This document shows positions 1-12,600 of a stretch of DNA of 64,000 nucleotides, piece by piece. Source of the DNA: Serratia plymuthica (GTDB taxonomy: Bacteria; Pseudomonadota; Gammaproteobacteria; Enterobacterales; Enterobacteriaceae); the NCBI RefSeq assembly GCF_018336935.1, contig NZ_CP068771.1:2356001-2420000 (forward strand), in the 5' to 3' direction. The notes beneath the pieces are model-generated. The model did not search any database and was not told the origin of the DNA. It worked only from the letters and a program-made list of their open reading frames with translations. The number at the start of each line of letters is the position of its first letter. The first letter of the stretch is position 1. Both the position numbers and the translations under genes were made by a program.

Positions 1-2529
1 GAGGATAAGCCGCAGGTGATCGCCTTATCGGCGATGCGGGCCGACCGTTTGCCGCTGATGGCGGAAAATCTGCTGGCCTGGCTCCAGGAGGAGCAAACGG
101 CCGGCCGTACCGTCGATATGAGCCGGCTGGCTTATACCTTGCTGAGCGGGCGCCAGGCCATGACGGAACGGCTGGCGTTTGTCGCCGCCTCGGTCGGCGA
201 GCTGCAAGAGAAACTGGGCCGGTTTATCGCCGGGGATATTGCGACACCGCCACTCTTTAGAGGAACGGTGAACGGCAACCCGCCGGCGCTTGAGCGCCAT
301 CAATGCGCCAACCCGGCGGATCTGCACGCGCTGGCGGCGGCCTGGGCCACAGGGGCGGCGCTGCCCTGGGATTTACTCTATCCGCAGGCCGCTGAAGGCG
401 CTGAGCGCCGTTTCCCCCAAAGAATCAGCCTGCCGACGTATCCGTTTTACCGGCAGCCGTGCTGGTTCGAAGAGACAGACGGCGTGGTCGCGCCGGCACT
501 TTCGGCGGACGCCGCCGGGACAGCGCCGGCTGACGAAGAAACGCCATGGCTGCGGGCGACAGAGGCCTGGGTTGAGGTGAATGCCGATAAAGACACGCCA
601 TGGGTTGAACGCATCGAGGCGAACCGCGACAGGCAAATACTGGTGCTGGATCAGACCGCCGCAGACTATCGGAGCGTCGAGCAGGTGTGTCGGCATCTTC
701 AGCAGATCACCGATAACGCTCAACCGCTCTGGGATGTGCGGCATATCGCCTTGCCGAAGGATGCCTTAACGGCGGAGGCGCAGAGCGCCGCGCTGCAAGA
801 GGCGCTCTCGGCGGCGATCCCTCATCCCGATAAGCCGTTGGCGATTTTTCTGTTCCTGCCCGATAGCCCGGACGCCGAGGCAGAGTCTGGGCTGCGGCTT
901 GCCTATCTTTGCGTGCAGGCCGTCCAGGCGGTTGCCCGGCTAAACCCGGTGCAATTCTATTGCTGTCACCGGGCGGACTATGATCGCGGCCTGACAGCTG
1001 CGGCCGTGCAATATGAAGCGCTCTGCGGACTGCTGCGCTCTGCGATCCTGGAAACCGTGGGGCATAGCTACCGGAACGTCATCTTTTCTCCGCAGACCGC
1101 CCACCGGGAGACGGCGCTTCAGTTGATGCAAACCTGGCTGTGCGACGGCATGTCGGCGCCTGAAGCGGGCCGACAGACGCAGGCGATCGGCGCGTCGACA
1201 GTGCGTTTCTCTGGCGGCCGGCAGTACACGTTGCGCGTCAGTGAATCCGAGCGGCCTGAAACGGCGGATGCGCATTTTCGCACGGGCGCGACCTATCTCA
1301 TGGTCGGCGCTCTGGGCGAAACGGGGGAGCAGTTTTGCCGGGTTTTAGGGCAGCGCTATCAGGCAGAGTTGGTGATTTTCTCTCGCCGCCCGGAAAGCCA
1401 GGTAGCGCCGATTCTGGCGCGCATCCGGGCCTCTGGCGCCCGGGTTATTTATCATGCCGTCGACATTCTGGATATCGGCCAGATCGGCCAGGCGATGCAG
1501 CAGCTGAAATCTGCCGGCATCACCCTCCACGGGGTTGTGCAGCTGGCCCGACAGGTGAGCGACGGTTCCATCGTGAATAAGCCTTGGGATGCGTTTCGGC
1601 AGACGCTGGCGGCGAAGGTCGCAGGCACCCTGAACATCGACGCGGCAACGGCCAATGAACCCTTGGCGTTTTTCCTGATGTTTTCTTCCGTCGCCGCGTT
1701 CGGCATTCAAGGCTCTCCGGATTATGCCTATTCCGCCGCGTTTCAGAACGCGTTTGCCCGCTACCGGCAACAGCGGGTCGCCCAGAAACAACGGCATGGG
1801 CTCACGGCTTCCCTTTGCTGGGGGCAATGGGAAACTGACGGCGCCGTTGAGGCCGAGCGGCTGCCTGCACGTTTGGCGCATCTGGCGCGGCAGGGCATGG
1901 GCAGCATTAATGCCCCGGCGGCGGTACGGCAGATACAAGCCGGGCTGGCAGAGGGCGCCACGGCCCTGGTGGCCGTGACCGACTGCGACAAGGCGAGAGT
2001 GCTGTTGGGTTTTGACGCGCCACAGACGGTGGCCGTAAACGCCGGCGAGGCGCACGCGACGGCGGAAGCGGTGCGACAACACATCGAACGCTATCGGCAA
2101 GGGGGATTAACGCCAGCGGCGTTTGCGGATTATCTCTCTTCCTTGTCCTTGCAGGATTTGCCGGCCGAGTTGCAACAAGAGGTCGGGGCCGCGATTGCGA
2201 CAGCGCTGCATGAGCCTGCCGCCAACACGGCGCCCATCGAAGCGGCCAAAGACGCCGGCAGGGCGACGCCGAGAGAAGGCGACGGCGAACTGCGCAACGT
2301 GCTGGCCTTCGGGATCGAGAAAGTCATGAAGCTGGGCGACGATCTTGACTGGGATAAACCCCTGCAAGACTACGGGATGGACTCGATTATCGCCATGCAG
2401 CTGAGCACCACATTGGAAAAACAGATGAAGTTTCCCGTGCAGCCGAATTGGCTGATCGATCATCCGACCCCCAACTTATTGATGAAAAAATTGCGTGAAC
2501 AGGTTGGCGCAAGAGGGAACCGGTTATGA
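1..2529 (+). CDS. oocL: trans-AT PKS, C-terminal fragment (post-KS linker, KR, ACP); 5' end outside window
   Basis: The reading frame is open from base 1, so this is the last 842 residues of a larger PKS. Numbering from the first visible codon, it begins in the linker that follows a KS and passes the LPTYPF motif typical of post-KS linkers. A ketoreductase follows, with a GxxGxxG NADPH loop near 430-440, an FSS serine and active-site Tyr575. It ends in an ACP whose phosphopantetheine serine is Ser795 (motif DYGMDSI). The KR is odd: the residue four after the tyrosine, normally Asn (YxxxN), is Ala, so its activity is uncertain. No AT domain is visible, which fits a trans-AT line. The stop overlaps the oocM start by 4 nt (ATGA), so the two are probably translationally coupled. 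The symbol rests on gene order recalled from the oocydin cluster. Confidence 0.85.
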   Translation, partial: EDKPQVIALSAMRADRLPLMAENLLAWLQEEQTAGRTVDMSRLAYTLLSGRQAMTERLAFVAASVGELQEKLGRFIAGDIATPPLFRGTVNGNPPALERHQCANPADLHALAAAWATGAALPWDLLYPQAAEGAERRFPQRISLPTYPFYRQPCWFEETDGVVAPALSADAAGTAPADEETPWLRATEAWVEVNADKDTPWVERIEANRDRQILVLDQTAADYRSVEQVCRHLQQITDNAQPLWDVRHIALPKDALTAEAQSAALQEALSAAIPHPDKPLAIFLFLPDSPDAEAESGLRLAYLCVQAVQAVARLNPVQFYCCHRADYDRGLTAAAVQYEALCGLLRSAILETVGHSYRNVIFSPQTAHRETALQLMQTWLCDGMSAPEAGRQTQAIGASTVRFSGGRQYTLRVSESERPETADAHFRTGATYLMVGALGETGEQFCRVLGQRYQAELVIFSRRPESQVAPILARIRASGARVIYHAVDILDIGQIGQAMQQLKSAGITLHGVVQLARQVSDGSIVNKPWDAFRQTLAAKVAGTLNIDAATANEPLAFFLMFSSVAAFGIQGSPDYAYSAAFQNAFARYRQQRVAQKQRHGLTASLCWGQWETDGAVEAERLPARLAHLARQGMGSINAPAAVRQIQAGLAEGATALVAVTDCDKARVLLGFDAPQTVAVNAGEAHATAEAVRQHIERYRQGGLTPAAFADYLSSLSLQDLPAELQQEVGAAIATALHEPAANTAPIEAAKDAGRATPREGDGELRNVLAFGIEKVMKLGDDLDWDKPLQDYGMDSIIAMQLSTTLEKQMKFPVQPNWLIDHPTPNLLMKKLREQVGARGNRL

Positions 2530-3659
2530 AAACGCTGAATCAAAAGCTGGAAAACTTTTTCTCCGGTTACCACACCTCAGAGACCGCTGCGCGGAACGGC
2601 AAGCCTGGGACAGACGTTTCTTTCAGCTATCTGTTTTTTTCTGATGTCCGCAAAGATGTCTCGGATCGGGATAAATATCGTTTTGCCCGCGAGCTTGTTG
2701 AGTTTGCCGACCAGGCCGGGTTTGAATCGGTTTGCTTCCCTGAGCGTCACTTCTATGAGTTCGGTTCTATTTACGCCAATAACGCTATCGCCGCGGCTTA
2801 TTTTGCGCCGCTGACTAAAAACGTGCGCCTGCGTTCAGCCGCCGTGACCAATACGCTGCACCATCCGGTCGAAATCGTCGAAAACTGGGCGATGGTGGAT
2901 ATTCTCTCCGACGGTCGGGTTGAGCTGGGCATCGGCAGCGGCTGGAACAAGGCGGACTTTATCCTGTCACCCGAGACGTATGACGATCGGGCAAAAATAC
3001 GCGACCAGCGGATCCCGGTCATTCAGCAGCTCTGGCGCGGTGAAACCGTAGATTTTCCCGGCCCCGGCGGGGAGCTTTTCCCGACGGTCGTATATCCGCG
3101 CCCGATTCAAAAAGAGGTCGCCATTTGGTACTTCAGCGTCTCGGAACCGGGTTTTCGCTATGCGGGGCTGCAAGGGTATAACGTCTTCGGCATGCTGCAT
3201 GGGATAGACCTGCACGAGTTCGGCAAGTATGTGAGCAGCTACCGGGCTGCCCGCGCCGAAGCGGGGTTGGATCCTCTGAGCGGCCGGGTGACGCTGATGA
3301 TGCACACCTTCGTTCATCCGGACATGGAATGGGTACAGCGGGTGGTCTGCGAACCGTTCAAGGCTTATATCCGCAGCAGCATTATTCCCCAGATGAAAGC
3401 CAGAGATAAGCATTTCGATAACAGCCAAATCGATCACATTCTTGATTACGCCTATGCGCGCTTTTTCAAAACCGGAGGCATATTCGGCCCGCTTGATGAA
3501 TGCCAGAAACAAATTGATTTGGCGGTAGCGTGCGGCGTCAATGAAATTGCCTTTCTTCAGGACTTCGGCATGGACTACGCCGCCGTAAAAAACGCCCTGG
3601 GTTATTTGCAGCAATTGGTTGACCTTAATCTCAAGCGGGAGAAGTCTTTTTATGAGTAA
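2526..3659 (+). CDS. oocM: luciferase-like FMN-dependent monooxygenase of the PKS-associated type
   Basis: A 377-residue protein of the bacterial-luciferase fold. The ELGIGSGW signature of this superfamily lies near residues 132-142, and the length fits the stand-alone oxygenases associated with trans-AT PKS and NRPS lines. Such enzymes use reduced FMN and O2 on carrier-bound chains. The start ATG has AGAGGGAA about 9 nt upstream. The gene overlaps the previous PKS by 4 nt and the next by 8 nt. It sits directly before the KS-ACP didomain that opens OocN, whose KS lacks the decarboxylating histidine, so the pair is a good candidate for the alpha-hydroxylating station I recall being described for oocydin. 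The family call is read from sequence; the specific reaction is inferred from position and memory. Confidence 0.85.
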   Translation: MKTLNQKLENFFSGYHTSETAARNGKPGTDVSFSYLFFSDVRKDVSDRDKYRFARELVEFADQAGFESVCFPERHFYEFGSIYANNAIAAAYFAPLTKNVRLRSAAVTNTLHHPVEIVENWAMVDILSDGRVELGIGSGWNKADFILSPETYDDRAKIRDQRIPVIQQLWRGETVDFPGPGGELFPTVVYPRPIQKEVAIWYFSVSEPGFRYAGLQGYNVFGMLHGIDLHEFGKYVSSYRAARAEAGLDPLSGRVTLMMHTFVHPDMEWVQRVVCEPFKAYIRSSIIPQMKARDKHFDNSQIDHILDYAYARFFKTGGIFGPLDECQKQIDLAVACGVNEIAFLQDFGMDYAAVKNALGYLQQLVDLNLKREKSFYE

Positions 3660-6600
3660 GCAAGCAGCACAATTATCTTTCATTGCGCAGTGGATTAATA
3701 ATCATAAAACTGCTTCTTCAGATTCGGCATCAACGCTGCTGGCTGCCAACGGCAATATCGAGCCTTTGGCGATTACCGGCCTGGCGGGATATTTCCCGCA
3801 GTGTATGAGCATTGCCGAGTTATGGCGGCATCTCGATGCCGACGAGCCGTTGATCACCACATTGCCGGCGCAACGCGAAGCATGGTATCGGCAAGGCGAG
3901 GCCGAGGGAGACACGCCGTGGTCGGTGCTGGCAGGCGGGTTTATTCCCGATATCGCCTCTTTTGATGCGGCAAAGTTCGGCATCTTACCGATCGAAGCCG
4001 AAGAGATGGACCCGCGGCAACGTCTGCTGCTGATGTCAACCTATCACACGCTGGAGGACGCCGGCCTTGTTCCCGCCGCGCTGAGCAAAACGCAGACCGG
4101 GGTATTTATCGGCTGCGAATCCAACGAGTATGCCGCGCTGATGGCGCGCCACGGTTATCGGCCCGAGTTCGGCCTGACGCAGGCCGACAGCATGATAGCC
4201 AACCGGATTTCTTACCAGTTTGATTTGGCCGGGCCCAGTGAGTTAATCAATGCGACCTGCGCCGGGTTCGCCGTCGCGCTTCACCGCGCCACTTTGGCGC
4301 TCAGAGCCGGCATCATTGACCGGGCCATTGTCGGCGCAGCCAATATCATGCTGGTTCCGGACGTGACCAACCGATTGAATGACGCCAGCCAGCTCACTCA
4401 CCGTGGGCAGGTGCGCTCTTTCGGCGAAAATGGCGATGGATTCATCCGATCCGAAGGGGTCGGCACCTTGCTTTTGGAGCGCCTGGCGGACGTCGAGAAG
4501 GCCGGGCGGCGGGTCTATGCCGTCGTCAGGCATACCCGGGTTAACTTCAATGGGCAGGGCGGCGTGTCGATGGCGTCGCCGAATACGGATGCGCATTGTG
4601 AACTGATCAAAGACTGCTACCGTGAAGCCGCTATCGACCCACGCAGCGTGTCTTACATTGAGGCCCAGGGCATGGGGCTGCCGGTAGCGGACATTGCCGA
4701 ATGGACGGCGATCAACCGGGCGCTGAGCCAGCTTTGCGATGAACAGGGGCTGGCGTTCGAGCCGGGTTATTGCCGGGTCAGCAGCTTGAAACCCCTGCTG
4801 GGGCACATGCATTCCGCCTCGTCACTGGGCGCCTTGTTCAAAGTCATCCGCAGTCTGCAAACCGATAAAATTCATAAAATACCGGGTTTTGAACAGCCGA
4901 ATGACTATTGCGATACGCAAGACACCCCCTGTGTTTTTGCGAAAGAAACGCAGGCCTGGCCGGCAGGTGAACAGCCCAGGATCGCAGCGATTCATAGCTA
5001 CGGCTCCGGCGGCAATAATGCCCATATCCTGATTGAAGAATATCGCGGCGCTCACCCTGCGGGCGCCGAGTTTCCGGCGGCGTCGCCCCATTATGCCTTC
5101 GCCCGGGAATATTGCTGGTTCCAGCCCAGCGAGCGGCCAAGTCAAACCGCGCGCGCTCCTGACGCCCGCCGCCTGACTGAGACCGAAGCCGACGTGCGCG
5201 CGACAATCGCGCGCCTGCTGGGCATAAATGGCGCGGACGACGAAGCCTGCCGGCAGGCATTTACCGATCTCGGCCTCGACTCCGTCTCTGTTGCCGCCTT
5301 CGTCAGCCGACTGACGGCGGCGTACCCGGTTAAAGTGCGGCGTTCGGATTTGTTCAGTTACACCACGCCGGCGGCGTTGGCGCGCGTGGTTGCCGAACGC
5401 ATGCAGAGCGGCGCGGCGGCGAAAGCACCGCGCCAAACCACCGTCGCGCCGCGTGCGGCGCAGGGCGGCAATGACGACATCGCCATTATCGGCATCGATA
5501 TCAAGGTCGCCGGGGCAGATAATGCGGCAGAATTCTGGCAAGTGCTGCGAGAAGGCCGCAGCAGTATTGGGCCGGTGCCGCAATGGCGGCGGCAGCGCGA
5601 AGACCTGCAAATGAAAACCTCCCGGGGCGGTTTCATGGCGCATATCGATCGCTTTGACCCGCTGTTTTTTAAGATTTCGCCCCGTGAAGCCCATCATATG
5701 GATCCCCATCATCGCTTGCTGTTGCAGTCCGCATGGCGAGCGATTGAAGATGCCGGTTATGACCCGCAGGCATGGTGCGGGCAACAGCACGGCATTTTTG
5801 TCGGCATGGAAGAATCAGATTATCCATTGACCGAACACTCTGCGATTACCTCGGTGCATACGGGAACGGCGCCGGCACGTATCGGTTACTTCCTTGATAC
5901 CAAAGGCCCTCTGTTGGCCATCGGCACCGCCTGTTCCTCTTCGCTGGTTGCCCTGCATTATGCCTGCCAGAGTATTTTGAACGGAGAAAGCGAATTGTCG
6001 CTGGCCGGCGGGTGCAATCTGATCTGCCAGCCGGAGCGTCTGTTGCACGGTTTGTCGCGGATGGGGGATATGCTCTCGCCAGACGGCGCCTGCTATGCGT
6101 TTGATCACCGCGCCAACGGCATGGTGGTCGGCGAAGGGTGCGCGACGGTGGTGTTAAAACGCCATGAGGACGCATTGCGAGATGGCGATGATGTTTATGC
6201 CATTATCAAAGGCAGCGCAATCAACTATGACGGCAAAACCAATGGCCTGACGGCGCCCAGCGGCGCTCGCCAGAGTGAGCTTTACGCACAGGTTTATCGG
6301 CAAAGCGGCGTTTCTCCCGATCAGATCGACTATGTTGTCAGCCATGGCACCGGCACCCTGTTAGGGGATCCCGTTGAGTGCAATGCGCTGATCGATGCCT
6401 TCCAGCGCGAAGGGGCACAGAACAAGCAGTATTGCGCGTTAACCTCGCCGAAAACCAATATTGGCCATACGCAGGCTGCGTCCGGGATCGTGAACGTCAT
6501 CACGGCGGCGTTGGCGTTGAAACAGCGCGAAATCCCGCCGTCGCTGAACTATGCCCAGCCCAATGCGGATATTGATTTTGCCGACAGTCCTTTCTATGTG

Positions 6601-9600
6601 AATACCGAACTCAAGCGCTGGGACCGCGAGCGGCGTTTCGCGGCGGTCAGTTCTTTCGGCCACACGGGCACCAATGCCCACCTGGTGTTGCAGAACGCAG
6701 AGACGCCGGTGAAGCGCCAGGAGGAGCAATCAGGTCGGCATGAGCCGTATCTGATGGTGTTATCCGCTAAAAGCGAAGCCCGGTTGAAACAGATGGCGGC
6801 CAACCTGCTCGCCGCGGATGAACCGCACAGCATGGGCGATCTCGCTTATACCCTGCAAGTCGGGCGAACGCCGATGCCGCATCGTCTGGCGTGGTTTAGC
6901 GACGACTGGCATGGCCTGCAGGAAGCGTTGGGGCAATATCTAGCCGGCGAAACGAAGATAAGCGCTTCGCTCGATGTGTATTATGCCGACGTATCGGGAA
7001 CGGCCCGTTCCGCCGCCGCGCAGGCGTTGCTGCGTGACGAGGGGGGAGCTCACGGGCTTCAACCCGGCCAGACGCCGCCTCTTGCGCGCCTGCAACTGGC
7101 CGCCTGGCTGCGCGGCGAGACGGTGGATTGGGCGGCGTTATATCGCGATGCCGCGCCGCGCAGGATGCACCTGCCGACGTACCCCTTCGAGGAGGAACGT
7201 TATTGGTTCGCCTCGACGGATGAGGTAAAGGCTCTCGCGCCGCGCCGTGCGGCGGAGGCAGAGCAGAGTGACGCCGTTTGGATCGCTCGCGAAAGATGGA
7301 GGGAGCAGCCGCTGCCGGACGCCGTGAATCTCGGCGCCGGGCATTGCAACCGGCGCGTGATTTGCGTCCTGCCCGCCGCCGTTCAAACGACGCTGGGGGC
7401 CGGCATTATGCAGATTGCCGGAGAGGGTTCACCGGCGCTGTTCCTGCACGCGGCGCAGACAGACGCCGACGCCTGCAGCCGTTTCTTAGCGCAGTTGAAG
7501 ATGACCGCGCAAACGGCAAATGAACCCGAGTCGGCAAACGCGCTGTTGTGCGTTGTCGAACCTGAATCCGCGATGGACCAATTGGTGCCTCTGTTCCAGG
7601 GGCTGTTATCCAGCGGGCTCGCGGTCGGCCGTATCTTGATCGTCAGCGCCTTTACCGACGCTCTGGAACGTTGTTACGCCGATGCGTTGGTCGCTTTCGG
7701 CGCCTCTTTGCGACTGGTTCTGCCGGAAACGAGCGTCTCGTTTGTCGGGTTCGACATGGCGCCGGGCGTTGAGCGCTGGCAGGGTGTCGCCGCATCGCTT
7801 CCCGCCGTCTGGGCTGAATTGCAAAGCGAACCGGGCCAAAACGCGCTGTATCTTCAGGGCAAACGCCATGTGCCGACGTACGAACAGGTCCAGATGGCAA
7901 GCGGCGCTCATGCCGTAAACAACGATGAAAACGCGAAAGCGGAAAGTTGTTTGAAGGTGGGCGGATGTTACCTGATTACCGGAGGGCTCGGTGGGTTGGG
8001 GAGGATATTTGCGCGCTATTTGTGCGAAAACTTTATGGCGAAGGTGATCTTGATTGGCCGTTCTCCGCTTGAGCCGGGTAAACAGGCGGATTTGCGCGCC
8101 ATCGAACAACGTGGCGGTCAGATTTCCTACCTCCAGGCCGATGTGAGCGCGTTGTCGCAGATGGAGTCTCTGTTTGCAGACTGTCGGCGTCAAGGGATCA
8201 GGATCGACGGCATCTTGCATGCCGCAGGGGCGCAAACGCAGCAAACGCTGGCGGAGAAAGATCTCGCCGGGGTGCATCAGGTGCTGGCGCCGAAAGTTCT
8301 GGGCGTTCAGGCGATTGATAACGCCTGGCAAAGCGTGTTCGGCGCAGAACAGGCGCTGGACTTTATCGTTTACTTCTCGTCCAGCGCCGCTGTTTTCGGC
8401 GATTTTGGCGCCGGTGATTATGCCGTGGCGAATCGTTTCCAAATGGCTTACGCCAACCGCCGCCATCATGGCGTGCGCTCCGCCCGCAAGACGGTCGCTA
8501 TCGGCTGGCCGGTGTGGGCGGACGGCGGCATGACGCAGGGTTCGGCCGAACGGGAGCAGGCGACGTCCTTTTACCTGAAAACCAGCGGCCAGCGCGCATT
8601 GCGCAGTGAAGAAGGGTTGAGGGTGTTCGAACAGCTGCTCGCCGGCGAAGAGGGCGCGGCGCTGGTCATGGCCGGCCGGCCCGATGCGCTGCAACGCCTG
8701 CTGGCGGGAGGGCAGCGCCAACAGGGCGCGCAAAATCGACCGGCAGCCACCACCGTTACCCATCCTGAAATGAAAGGTCTGACGGTTGAACAGTGCGTGC
8801 TTTGGGAATTGCAGCAGAGGGTGAGCGATATTTTAAGCATTGAGCGGCATCGTTTGCAGCATGACCTGAATCTGGCGGATTTCGGTTTTGACTCAATCAG
8901 CCTGGCGGAGTTTGCCGCCGCGCTCAGCCGGCGCTGGAAAATCGCTGTGTCGCCGGCCCTGTTTTTCGGGCATGCCACGCTGTCGCGGCTCAGCCAGTAC
9001 TTTATGGCGACTCACGGGGCGCTAATGCACAGCTGTTACGGCGGTTCGCCAGACGAGCGTGAGTCGGCAGACCCGATCGCCCCTATGCTTCCTCCAGCAG
9101 CCCGCAACCCGGGCATGCATACCCCGGCGTCGGTGCCGTCTGCGCAGGAAGAGCCGATCGCGGTGATCGGCATGAGCGGCCGGTTCCCCGGCGCCCGCGA
9201 CGTGGAGGAAATGTGGCGCTATCTGGCGGAGGGCAAATCGTCCGTCAGCCAGGTGAGCGAGGCGTATCTGCGCGGCCGCGACGAATCTTGCCGAGAGCAT
9301 AGCAGCGCGTCGGCGCGCCGACTGTGGTGCGGCGTCATGCCTGGCGTTGCGGAGTTTGACCCGCTGTTTTTTGAAATTTCGCCACGGGAAGCGCAGAACA
9401 TGGATCCGGGCCAGCGCCAGCTGTTGCAGGAGACCTGGAAAGCGCTGGAGCATGCCGGTTATGGCGAACAGGCGTTGCGAGAGCACAGTATAGGTACGTT
9501 TGTCGGTGTCGAAGAGGGGGCCTACGGCCGTTTCACCGCCGGCGAACAGGTTGAAATCACCGCCAATCATAACGGCATTCTGGCTTCGCGACTGGCCTAT

Positions 9601-12600
9601 TTCCTCGATCTGCATGGCCCGGTGCTGGCGATCAATACGGCCTGTTCATCCGGCCTGGTCGCCGCGCATCTGGCATGCGCCAGCCTGCGCAACCGGGAAT
9701 GTGACACCGCATTGGCCGCCGGCGTCAGCCTGCAACTCTCGACGGAAGGTTTCGACATCATGGCGCGCTCGGGCATGCTGTCGGAGGACGGCACTTGTTA
9801 TACCTTCGATCAGCGCGCCAACGGCATGGTGCCGGGGGAAGCCGTCGTGGTGCTGGTGTTGAAACGGTTATCGCAGGCAGAGGCCGATGGCGACCGGATC
9901 CATGGGCTGATCCGCGCCAGCGGCATCAACTATGATGGCAAGACTAACGGGATCACCGCGCCGAACGGCGTGGCGCAGGCCGACTTGCTCAAATCCGTGT
10001 ATCGACGCGCCGGCATTAGCCCGGCGCAAATTGAGTATATCGTCACGCACGGCACGGGCACCCGCCTTGGCGACCCGGTCGAGATCAATGCGCTGAATGA
10101 GGCATTCAAGGCGCACACCGATAAACAGGCTTTTTGCGCCCTGACATCGACCAAAACGAATTTCGGTCATACTTTCGCCGCTTCGGGCCTTCTGAGCGCA
10201 GTGAGCCTGATTGAGGCTTTGCAGCGGCAAATCATTCCCGCAAGCCTCAACTGCCAACAGGAAAATGACTACATCACCTGGGCGGAGAGTCCTTTCTACG
10301 TCAATAAAACAGCCCGCGCCTGGCCGAGGGTGGCGAATAAACAAAGAATGGGGGCGGTGAGCGCCTTCGGCATGAGCGGCACCAATGCGCATCTTCTCAT
10401 CGAGGAATATGCGCAGGCGCCTGCGGCGCCAGAGCAGCAACGCAGCCATTATCTGCTGTGCTTGTCCGCCAAGACCGAGGAGGCGCTCTATCTCAAGGCC
10501 GGCGATCTGGTGTCGCATTTGCAAAGCTCGGAAACCGAGAGCCAGAGCTTGGCGGCGATCGGCTATACGTTGCTCCGCGGCCGCAGCCATTTCCGCTACC
10601 GCCTGGCTATCGTGGTCGAAGATCGCGAGGGCGCCATCGTCAGCCTGCAACAGGCCGAACATGGGCAGCGCCCCAATCTGTTTCGCGGTAACGGCATCCC
10701 TCCGGGCTTCATCGGGCAGCCGGCTATTCAAAAACACGTCGATGCGTTGCTGCGCCAATCGCAACACAGTGCAGGGCAGGAATATCAGGAGAATTTGTGC
10801 GCGCTGGCGGATTATTACTGCCAGGGGTACGTGCTGAAAGGCGACGAGCTGTTGCCGGACGTGTCCCGCTGCGTTGTCTTGCCGGCTTACCCGTTCGCCC
10901 GTGAACGTTATTGGGCGGAGGGCAGCGCGTCATTGCCGGCGCGAAGCGTCGCCGCCGCACAGGGCGCGCTGCATCCGATGCTGCAGGATAATGCCTCAAC
11001 GCTGGGGGAGCTGCGTTTTCGCGCCGAGTTCAGCGGCGAAGAGTTTTTCCTCAAGGATCACCGGGTTTACGGGCAGAAAGTTTTGCCGGGCGTCTGCTAT
11101 CTGGAGATGGCGCGTGCGGCTTATGCCTGCGCGGCCTCGCCGTCGGTTGCAACGCCTCAGCCGCTGCGCTTCAGCATGAAACAGGTTCTTTGGCTTCAGC
11201 CGGCGATCGCCGCACAACAGACCATGACGCTTTACGTCGGGCTTTGCGAGCAGAACGAAGGGCTTGTTGACTATCGGGTGTATTCGGAAAACGAAGGGCA
11301 GCAGCGCAGGATCCACAGCCAGGGCGTGATTGTGCCGCATCTGAATGACGCCATTCCGGCGCGCGGTTCTCTGGACGTGGAGCAGCTGAAAAGCCAGATG
11401 ACCGGCCCCGGCTATCTGCCGGCACAGTGCTACCAAAGGTTCAGCAGCATGGGGCTCGAGTATGGCGAGTCATTCCAATGCATTGAGCAACTGCTGACGG
11501 GAGAGCGCCAGGTGTTGGCCAAAATTGCGCTGCCGAATGCGGCAACCCGGCAGGGGTTCGGTTTGCACCCGAGTTTGATCGACGCCGCATTGCAAACCAG
11601 CCTGGGGCTGCATGGCTCTGAGCCGCGCCCCGACGCCGTCTATGTGCCGTTTGCGCTGGAGCAGTTAGAGATCTTCGGCAACATCGACACCCGGCTCTGG
11701 GTCTGGTTGCGGCTGGTCGCAACCGATAATGCGGCGGATCCGCAAGTGCAGAAAATGGATGTCGATCTCTGCGATGAACGGGGGCTTATCTGCGTGAGCT
11801 TGCGCGGCTTCTCGACCCGCATGCTGTCGGTAGCTCACCCGTCTGAGCAAGACGAGCCTGCGGCCGAGATGGCCGTTAGCTCACAGCGCAAAACGTTGAG
11901 CGGGACGGAGTACTTTTTGCAAGATCACGGCGGGTTGTTGCCGGGCATGCTGTCGCTGGCGTGGATGAGCGAATTGGCGGCGGCGCATCTCCAGCCGGAA
12001 GATCCCCCGGCCGTCATTGGGCTCAAACAGGTGGTCTGGCGGCAACCCGTGGCGGTGGACGCGCGCGGAGCCGATATTGATCTGCACCTGAGCCGGGATC
12101 AACAGGGTTATCGCTGCACGGTCAGTGCGCAGGGCGCGATGCACGCGCAGGCCCGAGTGATGATCGGCTCAGCCGGCGAACCGGCGCTTCAGCCGCTGCC
12201 GCTTGAGGCGATCGCGCAGCGCTGTCGGCAGCGCAGAGAACAGAGTGCCTGCGCCGAGTTTTTCGCGGCGGCGATCGGACCAAGGTTGCTCGGCATCACC
12301 CGTTATGACCAGGGGCATCAAGAAGCGTTGATCGCGCTGGAAACGCCAAGCGATGTTGACGGCGAGACGGCGGCGCTGCACCCAACCCTGATGAACGGGG
12401 CCGTTTTGGCCGCGATCATGTTGGCCACCGGCGGCGAGCGGCAAAGCGATCGCCCGCTGATGCCGTTTAGCCTGGATGAACTGCGGGTCCACCGGCCATT
12501 GCCGGGGAGCCTGCTGGCCTATATTCGCCAACACCCTTCAGAGAGCGGCTCGCAGCAGCCGATCGTCAGTTGCGATATCTGGTTTACCGATCGTCACGGC

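Noticed and set aside
1345-2100. 251-codon - strand frame inside the first PKS
   Set aside because: Antisense shadow of KR coding sequence; no domain and no ribosome-binding site.
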